A DNA stretch of 64,000 bases from Sulfitobacter maritimus (GCF_013346665.1 NZ_JABVBB010000018.1:1-64000); one strand, 5' to 3'; positions 39,094 to 47,922 are shown, counted from the stretch's first letter. Translations and numbers: made by a program. Notes: generated from the letters alone by a model not told the origin.

Positions 39094-39119
39094 GCCCGAG
39101 CCGCCAAAACGGCTCGGGC
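39094..39119 (-). terminator. Stem-loop between binding-protein and permease genes
   Basis: A perfect 10-bp stem GCCCGAGCCG / CGGCTCGGGC with a 6-base loop sits 20 bases after the binding-protein stop on the minus strand. No T run follows. Such hairpins often stabilise the abundant binding-protein mRNA and partly block read-through to permease genes. Confidence 0.65.
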
Positions 39120-39139
39120 CTTGAGCGTTGTCGCTCTTT

Positions 39140-40702
39140 TTATCTGTCGATCCAGACGTCACGGAAACCGTCGTTCACGCCAAAGGCGGTGTTGACGGGG
39201 TTCTTGATGTCGCAGCGGTAGATCGTGGGGAAGCCCAGTTCCAAAAGCCAGATGTTGGGCACATCTTCGACGATTTTGTCTTGGATTTCCTTATAGGCCG
39301 CCTTGCGCTCTTCGGGGCTGGCCATCAACGCCGCTTCGGCGAACAGTCTGTCCGTCTCAGGGTTTTGATAGTTCGCCACGTTGTTCCAAGGCGAACCGGG
39401 GGCGGCATTGTCACCCATATAGGTCCGGGACACGCCGAGCGCCGGATCGCCGTATTGGTACAGATAGGAAAAGGCGAGATCATAGTCGCGGTCCGCGACC
39501 TTCTGGTTCCAGCCCGCCACGTCCGACGGCACGATCTCGGTCTTCATGCCGATCTCGCTCAGGTTCTGTTTGACCGCCTCGGCCCAGCGCTGCCAAGTCT
39601 CCCCATAGGGCAGACCCAGAATACGGATGGTTTCGCCATCATAGCTGCTTTCTTCGAGCAACGCTTTGGCCTTTTCCGGATCATAGGAGATGTCCGGCGT
39701 GTCTCCGTCATAGAAACGGGTGGAGGAGGACAGCGGGCCGGTGGCGATTTTGCCCAACCCGTTCCACAGTGCGTCTTTGGCGAACTGGCGGTCAACAGCG
39801 TGCATGATCGCCTTGCGCACCTTCACATCGTCAAGCGGCTTGTTGTCGTTGTTCACCCACATCCAAGACAGCGGGCCGAAGTATTCCCAGCCCTTGTCAG
39901 TGATGCAGGTGTTGTCCATCGCCTGAATACGCGCCACGTCGAAGTTCTCAACCGAGCCGCCGGGCAGCACGTCAACCTTGCCGGTCTCATAGGCCACGGC
40001 GCGCGAGGCGGCATCGGGGATCACGTGGTAATAGACTTCGTCAACGTAGGGCTTGCCCTCCATATAGTAGTCTTCGTTCTTCACCAGATGGATGAAGCTG
40101 CCCTTTTCCCATTTGTCGAACTTGAAGGGGCCGGTGCCGATGGGCGTGTTGTTCGCCTCATTGTTCGCGAAATCCGTGCCTTCGTAGATGTGCTTTGGGA
40201 TCATCGGCGCGGTGCCGGGCTCAAAGATGCCAATGAAGGGGCCGAAGGGCTGCTTAAGGTTAAAAACAACCGTGTGGTCATCCGGCGTCTCAATGCTTTC
40301 GACATGCTCCATATAGGTGCGCATCCGCGAATGGCTTTCGCGCAGGAACTTATCCATGGAGAATTCAACATCCTCCGAGGTGAAAGGCTCCCCATCATGG
40401 AACACCACACCTTCGCGCAGTTTGAAGGTATAGGTCTTGCCGTCTTCCGAAATCTCCCAAGATTCCGCCAACTGCCCTTCGGGCTTCAGATTAAAATCAT
40501 AGCGCAGCAGGCTTTCATAGATATCGCCGCCGACCATCTGTGTCGGGCCGTTCTGCACAAGGCCGAGCATCAAGCTGGGCGGTTCTGGCTGGATCACGAC
40601 GTTCAGCGTGCCGCCGGATTTCGGCGCGCCCTCTTGTGCGGCCAGCGGACCGGCAAGTGCCAGCGCCAGAACGGCTGCGGTTAGTTTGGTGGTTTTCAGC
40701 AT
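39140..40702 (-). CDS. Peptide-type ABC transporter substrate-binding protein (SBP family 5)
   Basis: This 520-residue periplasmic receptor of the DppA/OppA class has a signal peptide (about 1-22, ending GPLAAQE) and the family core SGGTLNVVIQPEPPSL, LRYDFNLKPEGQLAESWEIS and FKLREGVVFHDGEPF. The ligand may be a peptide, an amino compound or another solute; family 5 proteins are diverse. The ATG at 40702 has GGGGA 6 bases upstream; an in-frame ATG 12 bases earlier overlaps that site. The GntR regulator gene lies directly upstream on the same strand. Confidence 0.94.
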   Translation of the reverse strand: MLKTTKLTAAVLALALAGPLAAQEGAPKSGGTLNVVIQPEPPSLMLGLVQNGPTQMVGGDIYESLLRYDFNLKPEGQLAESWEISEDGKTYTFKLREGVVFHDGEPFTSEDVEFSMDKFLRESHSRMRTYMEHVESIETPDDHTVVFNLKQPFGPFIGIFEPGTAPMIPKHIYEGTDFANNEANNTPIGTGPFKFDKWEKGSFIHLVKNEDYYMEGKPYVDEVYYHVIPDAASRAVAYETGKVDVLPGGSVENFDVARIQAMDNTCITDKGWEYFGPLSWMWVNNDNKPLDDVKVRKAIMHAVDRQFAKDALWNGLGKIATGPLSSSTRFYDGDTPDISYDPEKAKALLEESSYDGETIRILGLPYGETWQRWAEAVKQNLSEIGMKTEIVPSDVAGWNQKVADRDYDLAFSYLYQYGDPALGVSRTYMGDNAAPGSPWNNVANYQNPETDRLFAEAALMASPEERKAAYKEIQDKIVEDVPNIWLLELGFPTIYRCDIKNPVNTAFGVNDGFRDVWIDR

Positions 40703-40807
40703 GTAAATCCCCATTGGTTTTCAGTTAAATTTCGTTCCGCGAAGTCCGATCTTGCGTCGGCTCTTTCGGGTGGTGCGATCCCGCGTGATGGGCAGAGGTT
40801 GGAGCGC

Positions 40808-41467
40808 TCATTCATCTGCGGTGAACGTTTCAATGTATCTGATGATCCCCTCCTTTGCGTCATCTATGTCTGCGCGCATTTCCGCGGCAGCGGCCGCGGG
40901 ATCGCGATTCTCACAGGCTGCAATAATGGCCTGATGATGTCGAACCAGTCCGACTTTCTCGCGCGCGTAATACCCGGCAATCAGTGGCCCCATGCGCAAC
41001 CAAAGACCGCTGAGAATCGACAGCAAGATGGGCATCTCCGCAGCTTCGGCCAGCGCGAAGTGGAACTCCTGATTGTATTTCACCGCCTGCGGCCAACGCC
41101 CTGCAAGGGCTGCGGTCTCATTGCGCTCAACGATCTTTTTAAGGTGACGGATTTCCTTGGGGCCAACCATCTCGGCGGCACGGCCTGCGGCGAAACCCTC
41201 CAGCTCGCGGCGGATGCTTGCGATTTCCAGATATTGCGGCTTGGTCAGAACTGGCACGCGCACATCGCGCACGCTGCGCTGCACCAACGCCTCATCCCGC
41301 AAAAGCCGCTGCACCGCATCGCGCACCGGGGTCGAACTGGTGCCAAGGCGCTCTGACAAACCGCGAATTGTGACCTTTTCATTGGGACAAAGCTTGCCTT
41401 CGACCAAGTCCTGACAGACCCGATCATAAATCGCATCGCCCAATGAAACTTGACTGATCTCGGCCAT
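40808..41467 (-). CDS. GntR family transcriptional regulator, FCD (FadR) subfamily
   Basis: This 219-residue regulator has an N-terminal winged helix-turn-helix (about 10-75, including VTIRGLSERLGTSSTPVRDAVQRLL). An all-helical FCD effector domain follows (EIASIRRELEGFAAGRAAE; YNQEFHFALAEAAEMPILL; RHHQAIIAACENRDP), with histidines placed as metal or ligand contacts. AACGAGGGC precedes the ATG. It lies between the ABC importer operon (same strand, downstream) and the divergent catabolic operon. It probably controls both in response to the imported compound. Confidence 0.9.
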   Translation of the reverse strand: MAEISQVSLGDAIYDRVCQDLVEGKLCPNEKVTIRGLSERLGTSSTPVRDAVQRLLRDEALVQRSVRDVRVPVLTKPQYLEIASIRRELEGFAAGRAAEMVGPKEIRHLKKIVERNETAALAGRWPQAVKYNQEFHFALAEAAEMPILLSILSGLWLRMGPLIAGYYAREKVGLVRHHQAIIAACENRDPAAAAAEMRADIDDAKEGIIRYIETFTADE

Positions 41468-41482
41468 CGCGCCCTCGTTCTT

Positions 41483-41503
41483 ACTGGTCAAACCGCGACC
41501 AGT
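41483..41503. promoter_or_regulatory. Inverted repeat, candidate operator 1
   Basis: Perfect 7-bp arms ACTGGTC and GACCAGT are separated by 7 bases, lying 16 bases upstream of the GntR-family start codon in the divergent intergenic region. This is a candidate binding site for the regulator or another dimeric factor. It is seen directly in the sequence; binding is inferred. Confidence 0.55.
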
Positions 41504-41505
41504 TT

Positions 41506-41522
41506 TGATGCATGATGCATCA
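41506..41522. promoter_or_regulatory. Palindrome TGATGCAT-G-ATGCATCA, candidate GntR operator
   Basis: A perfect 17-base palindrome with 8-base arms around a central G lies mid-way between the divergent regulator and catabolic operon (start at 41591). FadR-subfamily GntR regulators typically bind short AT-containing palindromes of this size near their own promoters, so autoregulation and control of the operon are likely. Confidence 0.65.
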
Positions 41523-41590
41523 TTTCTATTGAGCCTGCAAATTAAAACTGCAATGCTCCGCCGCAACAGCATCAGACCACAGGGAATGTG

Positions 41591-42619
41591 ATGAAAGTCT
41601 TTTTCGACGAACGCCAGCTTGGCCACGCACCAACCCACTACTTCCGGCGCGGCGCGGCGATGCCGCATCAAGAACAGCCACAACGTGCTGAAATTCTACG
41701 CGATATGTTAATCGGCGAAGGGTTTGAGATCACCAAGCCGCAAGACCACGGCATTGCCCCCATCAAGGCCGTGCACAACCCCGATTACGTGGACTTCCTG
41801 CCTGACGCCCATGCGCGTTTCGTCGAAAGCGCGGGCCCCGATGCGCTAGCGATTCCCACAATGCACCCCGGCGTGCGGCGCGGGAAAGAACCGAAGGACA
41901 TTCACGGCCAGTTGGGCTGGTGGATGACGGACACTTCAACCCCGCTGACCGAAGGCTCTTGGGATGCCGCCTATTGGTCGGCCCAAACCGCAGTGGAAGC
42001 CGCTGAAACCGTGGCGGCAGGTGCGCGTGCGACTTATGCGCTGTGCCGTCCGCCCGGCCACCACGCGATGCGCGATTGCTCGAACGGGTTTTGCTTTTTT
42101 AACAATGCCTGCATCGCGGCGCATCACCTGACCCAAACCTACAAGAAGGTCGCCTTGATCGACGTGGACGTGCATACGGGCAATGGCTCGCTCGACATCC
42201 TTTATGAACGCGGCGACATCTTCTTCTGCTCGCTCCACCCCGACCCGGCGACCTATCCCACTTTCTACCTCGGCCACGCCGATGAAACCGGAGAGGGCGA
42301 AGGCGCGGGCAAATCGTTGAACCTGCTGCTGGAACAGGGGGCGAGCCAGGACGATGTGCTGGCGTTGCTCGATAAAGGCATTGCCGCGATCCGCGACTTT
42401 GGGGCCGAGGCGCTGGTGGTTTCACTGGGCTTTGACATGGCTGCTGATGATCCGCTCGCAGCTGTGAACGTCTACCCCGATGGTTTTGCCGAAATGGCGC
42501 GGCGCTTGGCGGCGCTGAACCTGCCCACGGCGCTGGTGCAGGAGGGCGGCTATCTTGGCCCCTCCTTGGCCGACAACGCCAAAGCCTTTCTCACGACATT
42601 CCGCGAGGCCACAGCATGA
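41591..42619 (+). CDS. HDAC-fold amidohydrolase, acetylpolyamine amidohydrolase-like
   Basis: This 342-residue zinc amidohydrolase starts MKVFFDERQLGHAPTHYF, as in acetylpolyamine amidohydrolases. Motifs are CRPPGHHAMRDCSNGFCFFNN (catalytic His pair), LIDVDVHTGNG (zinc ligands), LVVSLGFDMAADDPLAAV and the C-terminal VQEGGYLG. It should remove an acetyl or similar acyl group from an amine. AGGGA lies 6 bases before the ATG. First gene of the GntR-linked operon; the next gene overlaps it by 4 bases. Confidence 0.9.
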   Translation: MKVFFDERQLGHAPTHYFRRGAAMPHQEQPQRAEILRDMLIGEGFEITKPQDHGIAPIKAVHNPDYVDFLPDAHARFVESAGPDALAIPTMHPGVRRGKEPKDIHGQLGWWMTDTSTPLTEGSWDAAYWSAQTAVEAAETVAAGARATYALCRPPGHHAMRDCSNGFCFFNNACIAAHHLTQTYKKVALIDVDVHTGNGSLDILYERGDIFFCSLHPDPATYPTFYLGHADETGEGEGAGKSLNLLLEQGASQDDVLALLDKGIAAIRDFGAEALVVSLGFDMAADDPLAAVNVYPDGFAEMARRLAALNLPTALVQEGGYLGPSLADNAKAFLTTFREATA

Positions 42620-44178
42620 GCGAGACACCTAAAGAGATGAACGGTGCCGAGAGCGTCGTGCGCAGCCTGCACGCGGGCGGGGTGGAGGTTTGTTTCGCCA
42701 ATCCCGGCACGTCTGAGATGCAGTTTGTCGACGCGCTGGACCGCACCAAACTGATGCGTTGTGTCTTGGGCTTGTTCGAAGGCGTGGTGACGGGCGCTGC
42801 GGATGGCTATGCGCGTATGGCCGGGAAGCCAGCGGTGACCCTACTGCACCTCGCGCCCGGCTTTGCCAATGCCGCAGCCAACCTGCACAACGCCCGCAAG
42901 GCACGGGTGCCAATGGTGAAACTTGTGGGCGACCACGCGCTGCGCCACCAGAAATACGACGCCCCTCTGTCGGCAGATGTCGAAGGCGCCTGCGCGCCCT
43001 TTAGCGACTGGGTCCGTTCGGGCCGTGATGCGGGCAGTTTTGCCGCCGATGCGATGACAGCGCTCGCTGTGGCGCAAAGCAAACCGGGCAAGATCGCCAC
43101 GCTCATCGCCCCTGCCGATATCGGTTGGGACGCGGGCGGCAAGATGGCTGAGGCCGTCGCCCCCGCCGCCCCTGCCCCTTTGGATGAACGCGCCCTCAAC
43201 GCGGCAATCAACGCACTGGAAAGCGGCGAGAAAACCGTTCTGCTGGTCGGCAGCGCTGTGCTGGAAAACCAAGAAACCATGGCCTTGCTGCACGGCATCG
43301 CGGAAAAGACCGGGGCCGACATCCTCGCCCCAACCTCGAACCGCCGTCTAGAGCGGGGTCAGGGACGCTTCACAGTCAGGAAGATTCCCTACCCGATCGA
43401 CGCGGCGCTTCAGTGTCTTGCCCCCTACAGCCGCGCGATCCTGATCGAAACCCCGCCCCCCGTTGCCTTTTTCGCCTATCCCGGCAAGCCGAGCCTGCTG
43501 TTGCCGGTCGACTGCCATACCGTCACACTGGCGGCGGTTGATGGTGACGGGTCTGAAGCCATCGCCGCTCTGGCGGATCGGATCGGCGCGAAAGCCACCA
43601 CGCCGCCTCAGCACAACCGGCCCGCGGCCCCGCAGGCGGGTGGCATCAGCTTGCAAAACCTCGGGGCCGCACTGGCGAACGCGCTGCCCGAAGACGCAAT
43701 CGTGGTGGATGAGGCGGTGTCCTCCGGCGGGGCCACTTTCCCTGCCGGTGACAGTGCCGCGCCGAACTCTTGGCTCGCGATCACTGGCGGATCGATCGGC
43801 ATCGGCATCCCGCTCTCCGCCGGGGCGGCCATCGCTTGCCCGGAGCGCCCGGTGATCACACTGCAAGCGGATGGCTCGGCCATGTACACCATCCAAGGGC
43901 TCTGGACCCAAGCGCGCGAGAACTCCAACGTCACCACGATCATCCTTGCCAACCAGTCTTATGAGATCCTCAAGGGTGAGTTGCACAACGTCGGCGCCCA
44001 GCCCGGCCCCGACGCGCTGAGCATGCTCAACCTTGACCGCCCCGAGCTGGACTTTGTGGCCATGGCCAAGGGCATGGGCGTGCCGGGCAAACGGGTTGAG
44101 GACATTGCCGACCTGATGCGCACCATCGAGGAGGCCGCGAAAGAGCCGGGCCCCTTCCTCATCGAAGCGATGCTATAA
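42616..44178 (+). CDS. Thiamine diphosphate-dependent enzyme (acetolactate synthase / benzoylformate decarboxylase-like)
   Basis: This 520-residue ThDP enzyme has three domains. The N-terminal pyrimidine-binding domain has FANPGTSEMQ and the Glu of LFEGVVTGAADGYARMAG. The central domain follows at about 190-330. The C-terminal PP domain has ADGSAMYTIQGLW and its Mg-binding NQSY equivalent. It resembles enzymes labelled acetolactate synthase large subunit but is closer in layout to 2-oxoacid decarboxylases, and no regulatory subunit gene is nearby. Its reaction in this operon is unknown; decarboxylation or carboligation of a 2-oxo acid is likely. Confidence 0.88.
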   Translation: MSETPKEMNGAESVVRSLHAGGVEVCFANPGTSEMQFVDALDRTKLMRCVLGLFEGVVTGAADGYARMAGKPAVTLLHLAPGFANAAANLHNARKARVPMVKLVGDHALRHQKYDAPLSADVEGACAPFSDWVRSGRDAGSFAADAMTALAVAQSKPGKIATLIAPADIGWDAGGKMAEAVAPAAPAPLDERALNAAINALESGEKTVLLVGSAVLENQETMALLHGIAEKTGADILAPTSNRRLERGQGRFTVRKIPYPIDAALQCLAPYSRAILIETPPPVAFFAYPGKPSLLLPVDCHTVTLAAVDGDGSEAIAALADRIGAKATTPPQHNRPAAPQAGGISLQNLGAALANALPEDAIVVDEAVSSGGATFPAGDSAAPNSWLAITGGSIGIGIPLSAGAAIACPERPVITLQADGSAMYTIQGLWTQARENSNVTTIILANQSYEILKGELHNVGAQPGPDALSMLNLDRPELDFVAMAKGMGVPGKRVEDIADLMRTIEEAAKEPGPFLIEAML

Positions 44179-44196
44179 CCTCTGAAAGGACACGAC

Positions 44197-45486
44197 ATGA
44201 CCCTCGATCCTGATCTGAAATCCCGCATCCTTCAGGCTGTCGAAGACGGTTTTGATGAGCAAGTGCGCTTTACCCAGCAGTTGGTGCAGACCCCCTCCCT
44301 GCGCGGGCATGAACATGCGATCCAAGACCTGCTGTTTCGCAGTTTGCAGAGCCGTGGTTACGCGATGGACCGGTTCAAGATGGACCGCGCCGCGATTGAG
44401 GCGCATCCCGGCGGCTCGAAATATTCGGACGATCATTCAGACGCGCCTATCGTCGTGGGCATCCACCGCCCGCGCAACGAGGCTGGCCGCTCACTGATCC
44501 TGCAATCCCATCTCGACGTGGTCCCCGAGGGGCTGCACGACATGTGGGACGACCCGCCCTTTTCGGCCAAGATCGACGGCGATTGGATGTATGGCCGGGG
44601 CGCGGGCGATATGAAAGCGGGTGCTGCGGCGAATATCTTTGCGCTCGACGCGCTACGCCGCATCGGGCTGCAACCGGCGGCCACCGTCTATGTGCAGTCC
44701 GTGGTGGAGGAAGAATCCACCGGCAACGGCGCGCTCCAGACCTTCCTGCAAGGCTATACCGCCGATGCGGTCTTTATCCCCGAGCCGGAAGAGGAAATGC
44801 TGGTCCGCGCCAATACCGGGGTCATCTGGTTTCAGGTGCAGGTGCGCGGCGTGCCGGTCCATGTGCGCGAAATGGGCGAAGGGGCAAACGCCATCGATGC
44901 GGCCTCCCGCGTCGTTACCGCCCTGCGCGAGATGGAGGCGGAGTGGAACGCCGAAAAAGGCCAACACCCCCATTTCGAAGACGAAGCCCATCCGATCAAC
45001 CTCAACATCGGCAAGATCGAAGGCGGCGACTGGGCATCCTCCGTGCCGTCATGGTGCAATATCGATTGCCGCGTTTCGATCTACCCGGGCCGCAGCGCCG
45101 AAGATGCCGCGCGCGAAATCACCGAGCAGGTCAAAGCCTTTGCCCAAAGCGACAACTTCCTTTCGAACAACCCGCCCAAGGTGGTGTTCAACGGCTTTCA
45201 CGCCGAAGGCTATGTGCTGGAACCGGGCAGCGACGCCGAGGCCGTTCTGGAACGCGCCCATGAGAGCGCCATCGGCGCCCCGCTGCAATCCTTCATGTCA
45301 CCGAGCTATCTCGATACGCGGGTCTATGCGCTGTACAACAAAATCCCCGCGCTCTGCTACGGGCCGAAATCGCGCAACATCCACGGGATCAATGAATCCG
45401 TGAGCCTCAGTTCGGTGAAGAAGATCACCCAAGCCATGGCGCTGTTCATCGCCGAATGGTGCGGGACTGAGGATGTCGCACCATGA
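44197..45486 (+). CDS. M20 family metallo-deacylase (ArgE/DapE-like)
   Basis: This 429-residue di-zinc amidohydrolase has the metal ligands and catalytic residues in order: His105 and Asp107 (LQSHLDVVPEG), Asp138 (GRGAGDMKAG), Glu172 and Glu173 (VVEEESTGNG), and a late His in NIHGINESV. Such enzymes cleave N-acyl groups from amino acids. An ArgE/DapE-type deacylase after an HDAC-type deacetylase suggests a substrate carrying amide-linked acyl groups. It overlaps the kinase gene by 4 bases. Confidence 0.9.
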   Translation: MTLDPDLKSRILQAVEDGFDEQVRFTQQLVQTPSLRGHEHAIQDLLFRSLQSRGYAMDRFKMDRAAIEAHPGGSKYSDDHSDAPIVVGIHRPRNEAGRSLILQSHLDVVPEGLHDMWDDPPFSAKIDGDWMYGRGAGDMKAGAAANIFALDALRRIGLQPAATVYVQSVVEEESTGNGALQTFLQGYTADAVFIPEPEEEMLVRANTGVIWFQVQVRGVPVHVREMGEGANAIDAASRVVTALREMEAEWNAEKGQHPHFEDEAHPINLNIGKIEGGDWASSVPSWCNIDCRVSIYPGRSAEDAAREITEQVKAFAQSDNFLSNNPPKVVFNGFHAEGYVLEPGSDAEAVLERAHESAIGAPLQSFMSPSYLDTRVYALYNKIPALCYGPKSRNIHGINESVSLSSVKKITQAMALFIAEWCGTEDVAP

Positions 45487-46595
45487 CGCAGGCCGAAACC
45501 GCCTTGTCGGATGGCCTGCCGCCGTTTCTGACCAGCGCGGCGGTCAGCGCACCCCCGGCTGACGCTGACCTGCTCGCGCAGGCCTCCCCCGCCATTGATA
45601 CCGCACTGGCAGCCGAGATCGCACAGCGCCACTATGGTATCTCCGGCGAGGTCAAAACGCTCACCGCCGAAAAGGACGCGAACTTTCTTCTGCGTCTGCC
45701 TTCGGGTGATGCGGCTTTGCTCAAGATCACCAATGCGGCCGAGGACCGCGCGGTGACCGACATGCAAACCGCAGCCCTGATGCATCTGGCCGCGACCGAC
45801 CCCAGCCTGCCCGTCCAGCGCATCTGTCGCAGTTTGAACGGGAACGCCTGCGAAATCGCACAGGCGCGGGACGGTCAAAGCCATGTGGTGCGGCTGATGA
45901 CATTTCTCGAAGGCACGGTCCTGAGCAATGCCACGCCCCGCGCCGGTCTCTTTCATGCTCTGGGCGATTTTCATGCGCGGGTCACCCTTGGCCTGCGCGG
46001 ATTTTTCCACCCCGCCGCCGGGCATTTCCTGCAATGGGACATCAAACAGGCGGCCCATCTGCGCCCCATGCTTAGCGCCGTGCAAGACCCAGACCTGCGC
46101 GCGCAACTGGACGTTATCCTCAATCGGTTCGACGCTGAGGTCGCCCCCCGTTTGCCCCATCTGCGTGCGCAGGTCGTCCATAACGACTTCAACCCGCACA
46201 ACCTGTTGGTCGATGGGGTTGAGGCCACGCGTCCCGTAGGCCTGATTGATTTCGGTGATATGGTGCACACCCCGATTGTCTGTGACCTCGCCGTGGCCTG
46301 CTCCTATCATATCGCAGAGGGCAGCGATCCGCTCGGCGCGATGTGCGAGATGGTGGCGGGCTATGCCGCCCGACTGCCGTTGGAGGCGGAGGAAATTGCC
46401 CTGCTGCCACTGCTGATCCGTCTGCGCCATGCCACCACATTGGCCATCGGCGCCACCCGCGCAGAGCGTTACTGCGAGAACGCGGATTATATCCTGCGCA
46501 ATGCCGCCGCCGCCGAACGCGGGCTGGCGGCCCTGAACACTCTCGGCGATGAGGCCGCGATCACCGCCCTGCACAACGCCGCGCAGAAGGAATGA
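45483..46595 (+). CDS. APH-fold phosphotransferase, probable amino-alcohol kinase (hydroxylysine kinase-like)
   Basis: This 370-residue small-molecule kinase of the aminoglycoside phosphotransferase / homoserine kinase II superfamily has the catalytic loop HNDFNPHN (His233, catalytic Asp235, Asn240) and the metal-binding Asp256 in IDFGDM. Its direct coupling to the following class III PLP gene mirrors hydroxylysine kinase and phospholyase pairs, known also as fusions in some bacteria. It probably phosphorylates a hydroxyl group on an amino compound. Substrate identity is inference. Confidence 0.82.
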   Translation: MTQAETALSDGLPPFLTSAAVSAPPADADLLAQASPAIDTALAAEIAQRHYGISGEVKTLTAEKDANFLLRLPSGDAALLKITNAAEDRAVTDMQTAALMHLAATDPSLPVQRICRSLNGNACEIAQARDGQSHVVRLMTFLEGTVLSNATPRAGLFHALGDFHARVTLGLRGFFHPAAGHFLQWDIKQAAHLRPMLSAVQDPDLRAQLDVILNRFDAEVAPRLPHLRAQVVHNDFNPHNLLVDGVEATRPVGLIDFGDMVHTPIVCDLAVACSYHIAEGSDPLGAMCEMVAGYAARLPLEAEEIALLPLLIRLRHATTLAIGATRAERYCENADYILRNAAAAERGLAALNTLGDEAAITALHNAAQKE

Positions 46596-46599
46596 CCCC

Positions 46600-47922
46600 A
46601 TGAGCATGATCAACGCCTATGACACCAGCCGCAGCACGGCGCTTGACACCGATGACAAAGCGCTGATTGACCGTCGCGCCAAGGCGCTCGGCCCGGCGTA
46701 TCGTTTGTTCTATGAAAAGCCGCTGCATATTCAGCGCGGTAAAGGCGTCTGGCTTTGGGACAAGGACGGGCGTAAGTATCTGGACGCCTATAACAATGTC
46801 GCCTCGGTCGGCCATTGCCACCCGCATGTGGTGCAGGCCATCACCGCGCAATTGGGCGTCCTGAACACCCACACCCGCTATCTGCATGAAGGGGTTGTGA
46901 CCTATGCCGAGCGGCTACTGGCCACGATGCCAGATGCGCTTGGTCATGCGATGTTTACCTGCACCGGGTCCGAGGCCAATGACATCGCTCTGCGCATCGC
47001 CCGCAGCTATACCGGGCGGCAGGGTGTAATTATCACCCGGCTGGCCTATCATGGTCTGACCGAAGCGGTGGCCGAATTGTCCCCCTCGTTGGGCGATTTC
47101 ACGCCGCGCGGACCACGGATTCGCTTGATCGACGCGCCTGACAGTCTGCGCATTCCTGCCGCCGATCAGGGGGCAAAGCTTGCCGCTGATCTGGCCCGCG
47201 CCATTGCGCAGATGCGGGCGGACGGTATCGAACCTGCCGCCTTTATCGTCGATACGATCTTTTCCAGCGATGGGCTGCACCCCGGCCCGGCAGGGTTCCT
47301 ACAGCCCGCCGTCGATCTGATCCGTGCCGAAGGCGGTCTGTTTATCGCTGATGAAGTCCAAGCTGGATTTGCCCGGACCGGAGAGACCTTCTGGGGCTTT
47401 CAGCGGCACGGGCTGGTGCCGGACATTGTTACGATGGGCAAACCCATGGGCAACGGCTTTCCGGTGGCAGGCGCGGCAATGCGGCCGGAACTGGTTAAAG
47501 AGTTTGGTGAGAAAGGTCGCTACTTCAATACCTTCGGCGGCAACCCGGTGGCAGCAGCGGCGGGCATGGCGGTGCTTGATGTGATTGAGGGCGAAGGCTT
47601 GCAGGACCATGCGCTAAAGATGGGCGCTGTTTTGAAGGAAGGGCTGGAAAACATCGCGGCAAAACACCCTGTGATCGGTGATGTGCGCGGCACAGGGCTG
47701 TTCTGGGCGGTGGAATGTGTGACATCGCGCGAGACGAACCAACCCGACGCGGCCTGTGCCTCTTTCGTGGTCAACCACCTGCGTAACAATGGCGTTTTGA
47801 TCAGCGCAACAGGTCCGGGGGCTAATATTCTGAAAATCCGCCCGCCCCTTGTGCTACAAGAGGAGGAAGCGCAGTTCTTCGTCGACGCTGTCGCTGCGGC
47901 CTTTGCCGCCGCGCCTCAATAA
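46600..47922 (+). CDS. Class III PLP enzyme, probable ammonio-phospholyase (ETNPPL/PHYKPL-like)
   Basis: This 440-residue fold-type I PLP enzyme of the class III aminotransferase family has FIADEVQAGFARTG before the PLP lysine, and Lys281 in TMGKPMGNGFPVAG. The GKPxGNG sequence around the lysine is characteristic of the AGXT2L group, which eliminates phosphate and ammonia from phosphoethanolamine or 5-phosphohydroxylysine. Ordinary omega-transaminases have a different context there. It follows the kinase gene with AGAAGGA 8 bases before the ATG. A true aminotransferase activity remains possible. Confidence 0.83.
   Translation: MSMINAYDTSRSTALDTDDKALIDRRAKALGPAYRLFYEKPLHIQRGKGVWLWDKDGRKYLDAYNNVASVGHCHPHVVQAITAQLGVLNTHTRYLHEGVVTYAERLLATMPDALGHAMFTCTGSEANDIALRIARSYTGRQGVIITRLAYHGLTEAVAELSPSLGDFTPRGPRIRLIDAPDSLRIPAADQGAKLAADLARAIAQMRADGIEPAAFIVDTIFSSDGLHPGPAGFLQPAVDLIRAEGGLFIADEVQAGFARTGETFWGFQRHGLVPDIVTMGKPMGNGFPVAGAAMRPELVKEFGEKGRYFNTFGGNPVAAAAGMAVLDVIEGEGLQDHALKMGAVLKEGLENIAAKHPVIGDVRGTGLFWAVECVTSRETNQPDAACASFVVNHLRNNGVLISATGPGANILKIRPPLVLQEEEAQFFVDAVAAAFAAAPQ

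Noticed and set aside
39128-40684. A 518-codon open frame antisense to the ABC binding-protein gene
   Set aside because: The minus-strand gene has a signal peptide and family 5 binding-protein motifs; the plus-strand frame is a codon-bias shadow.
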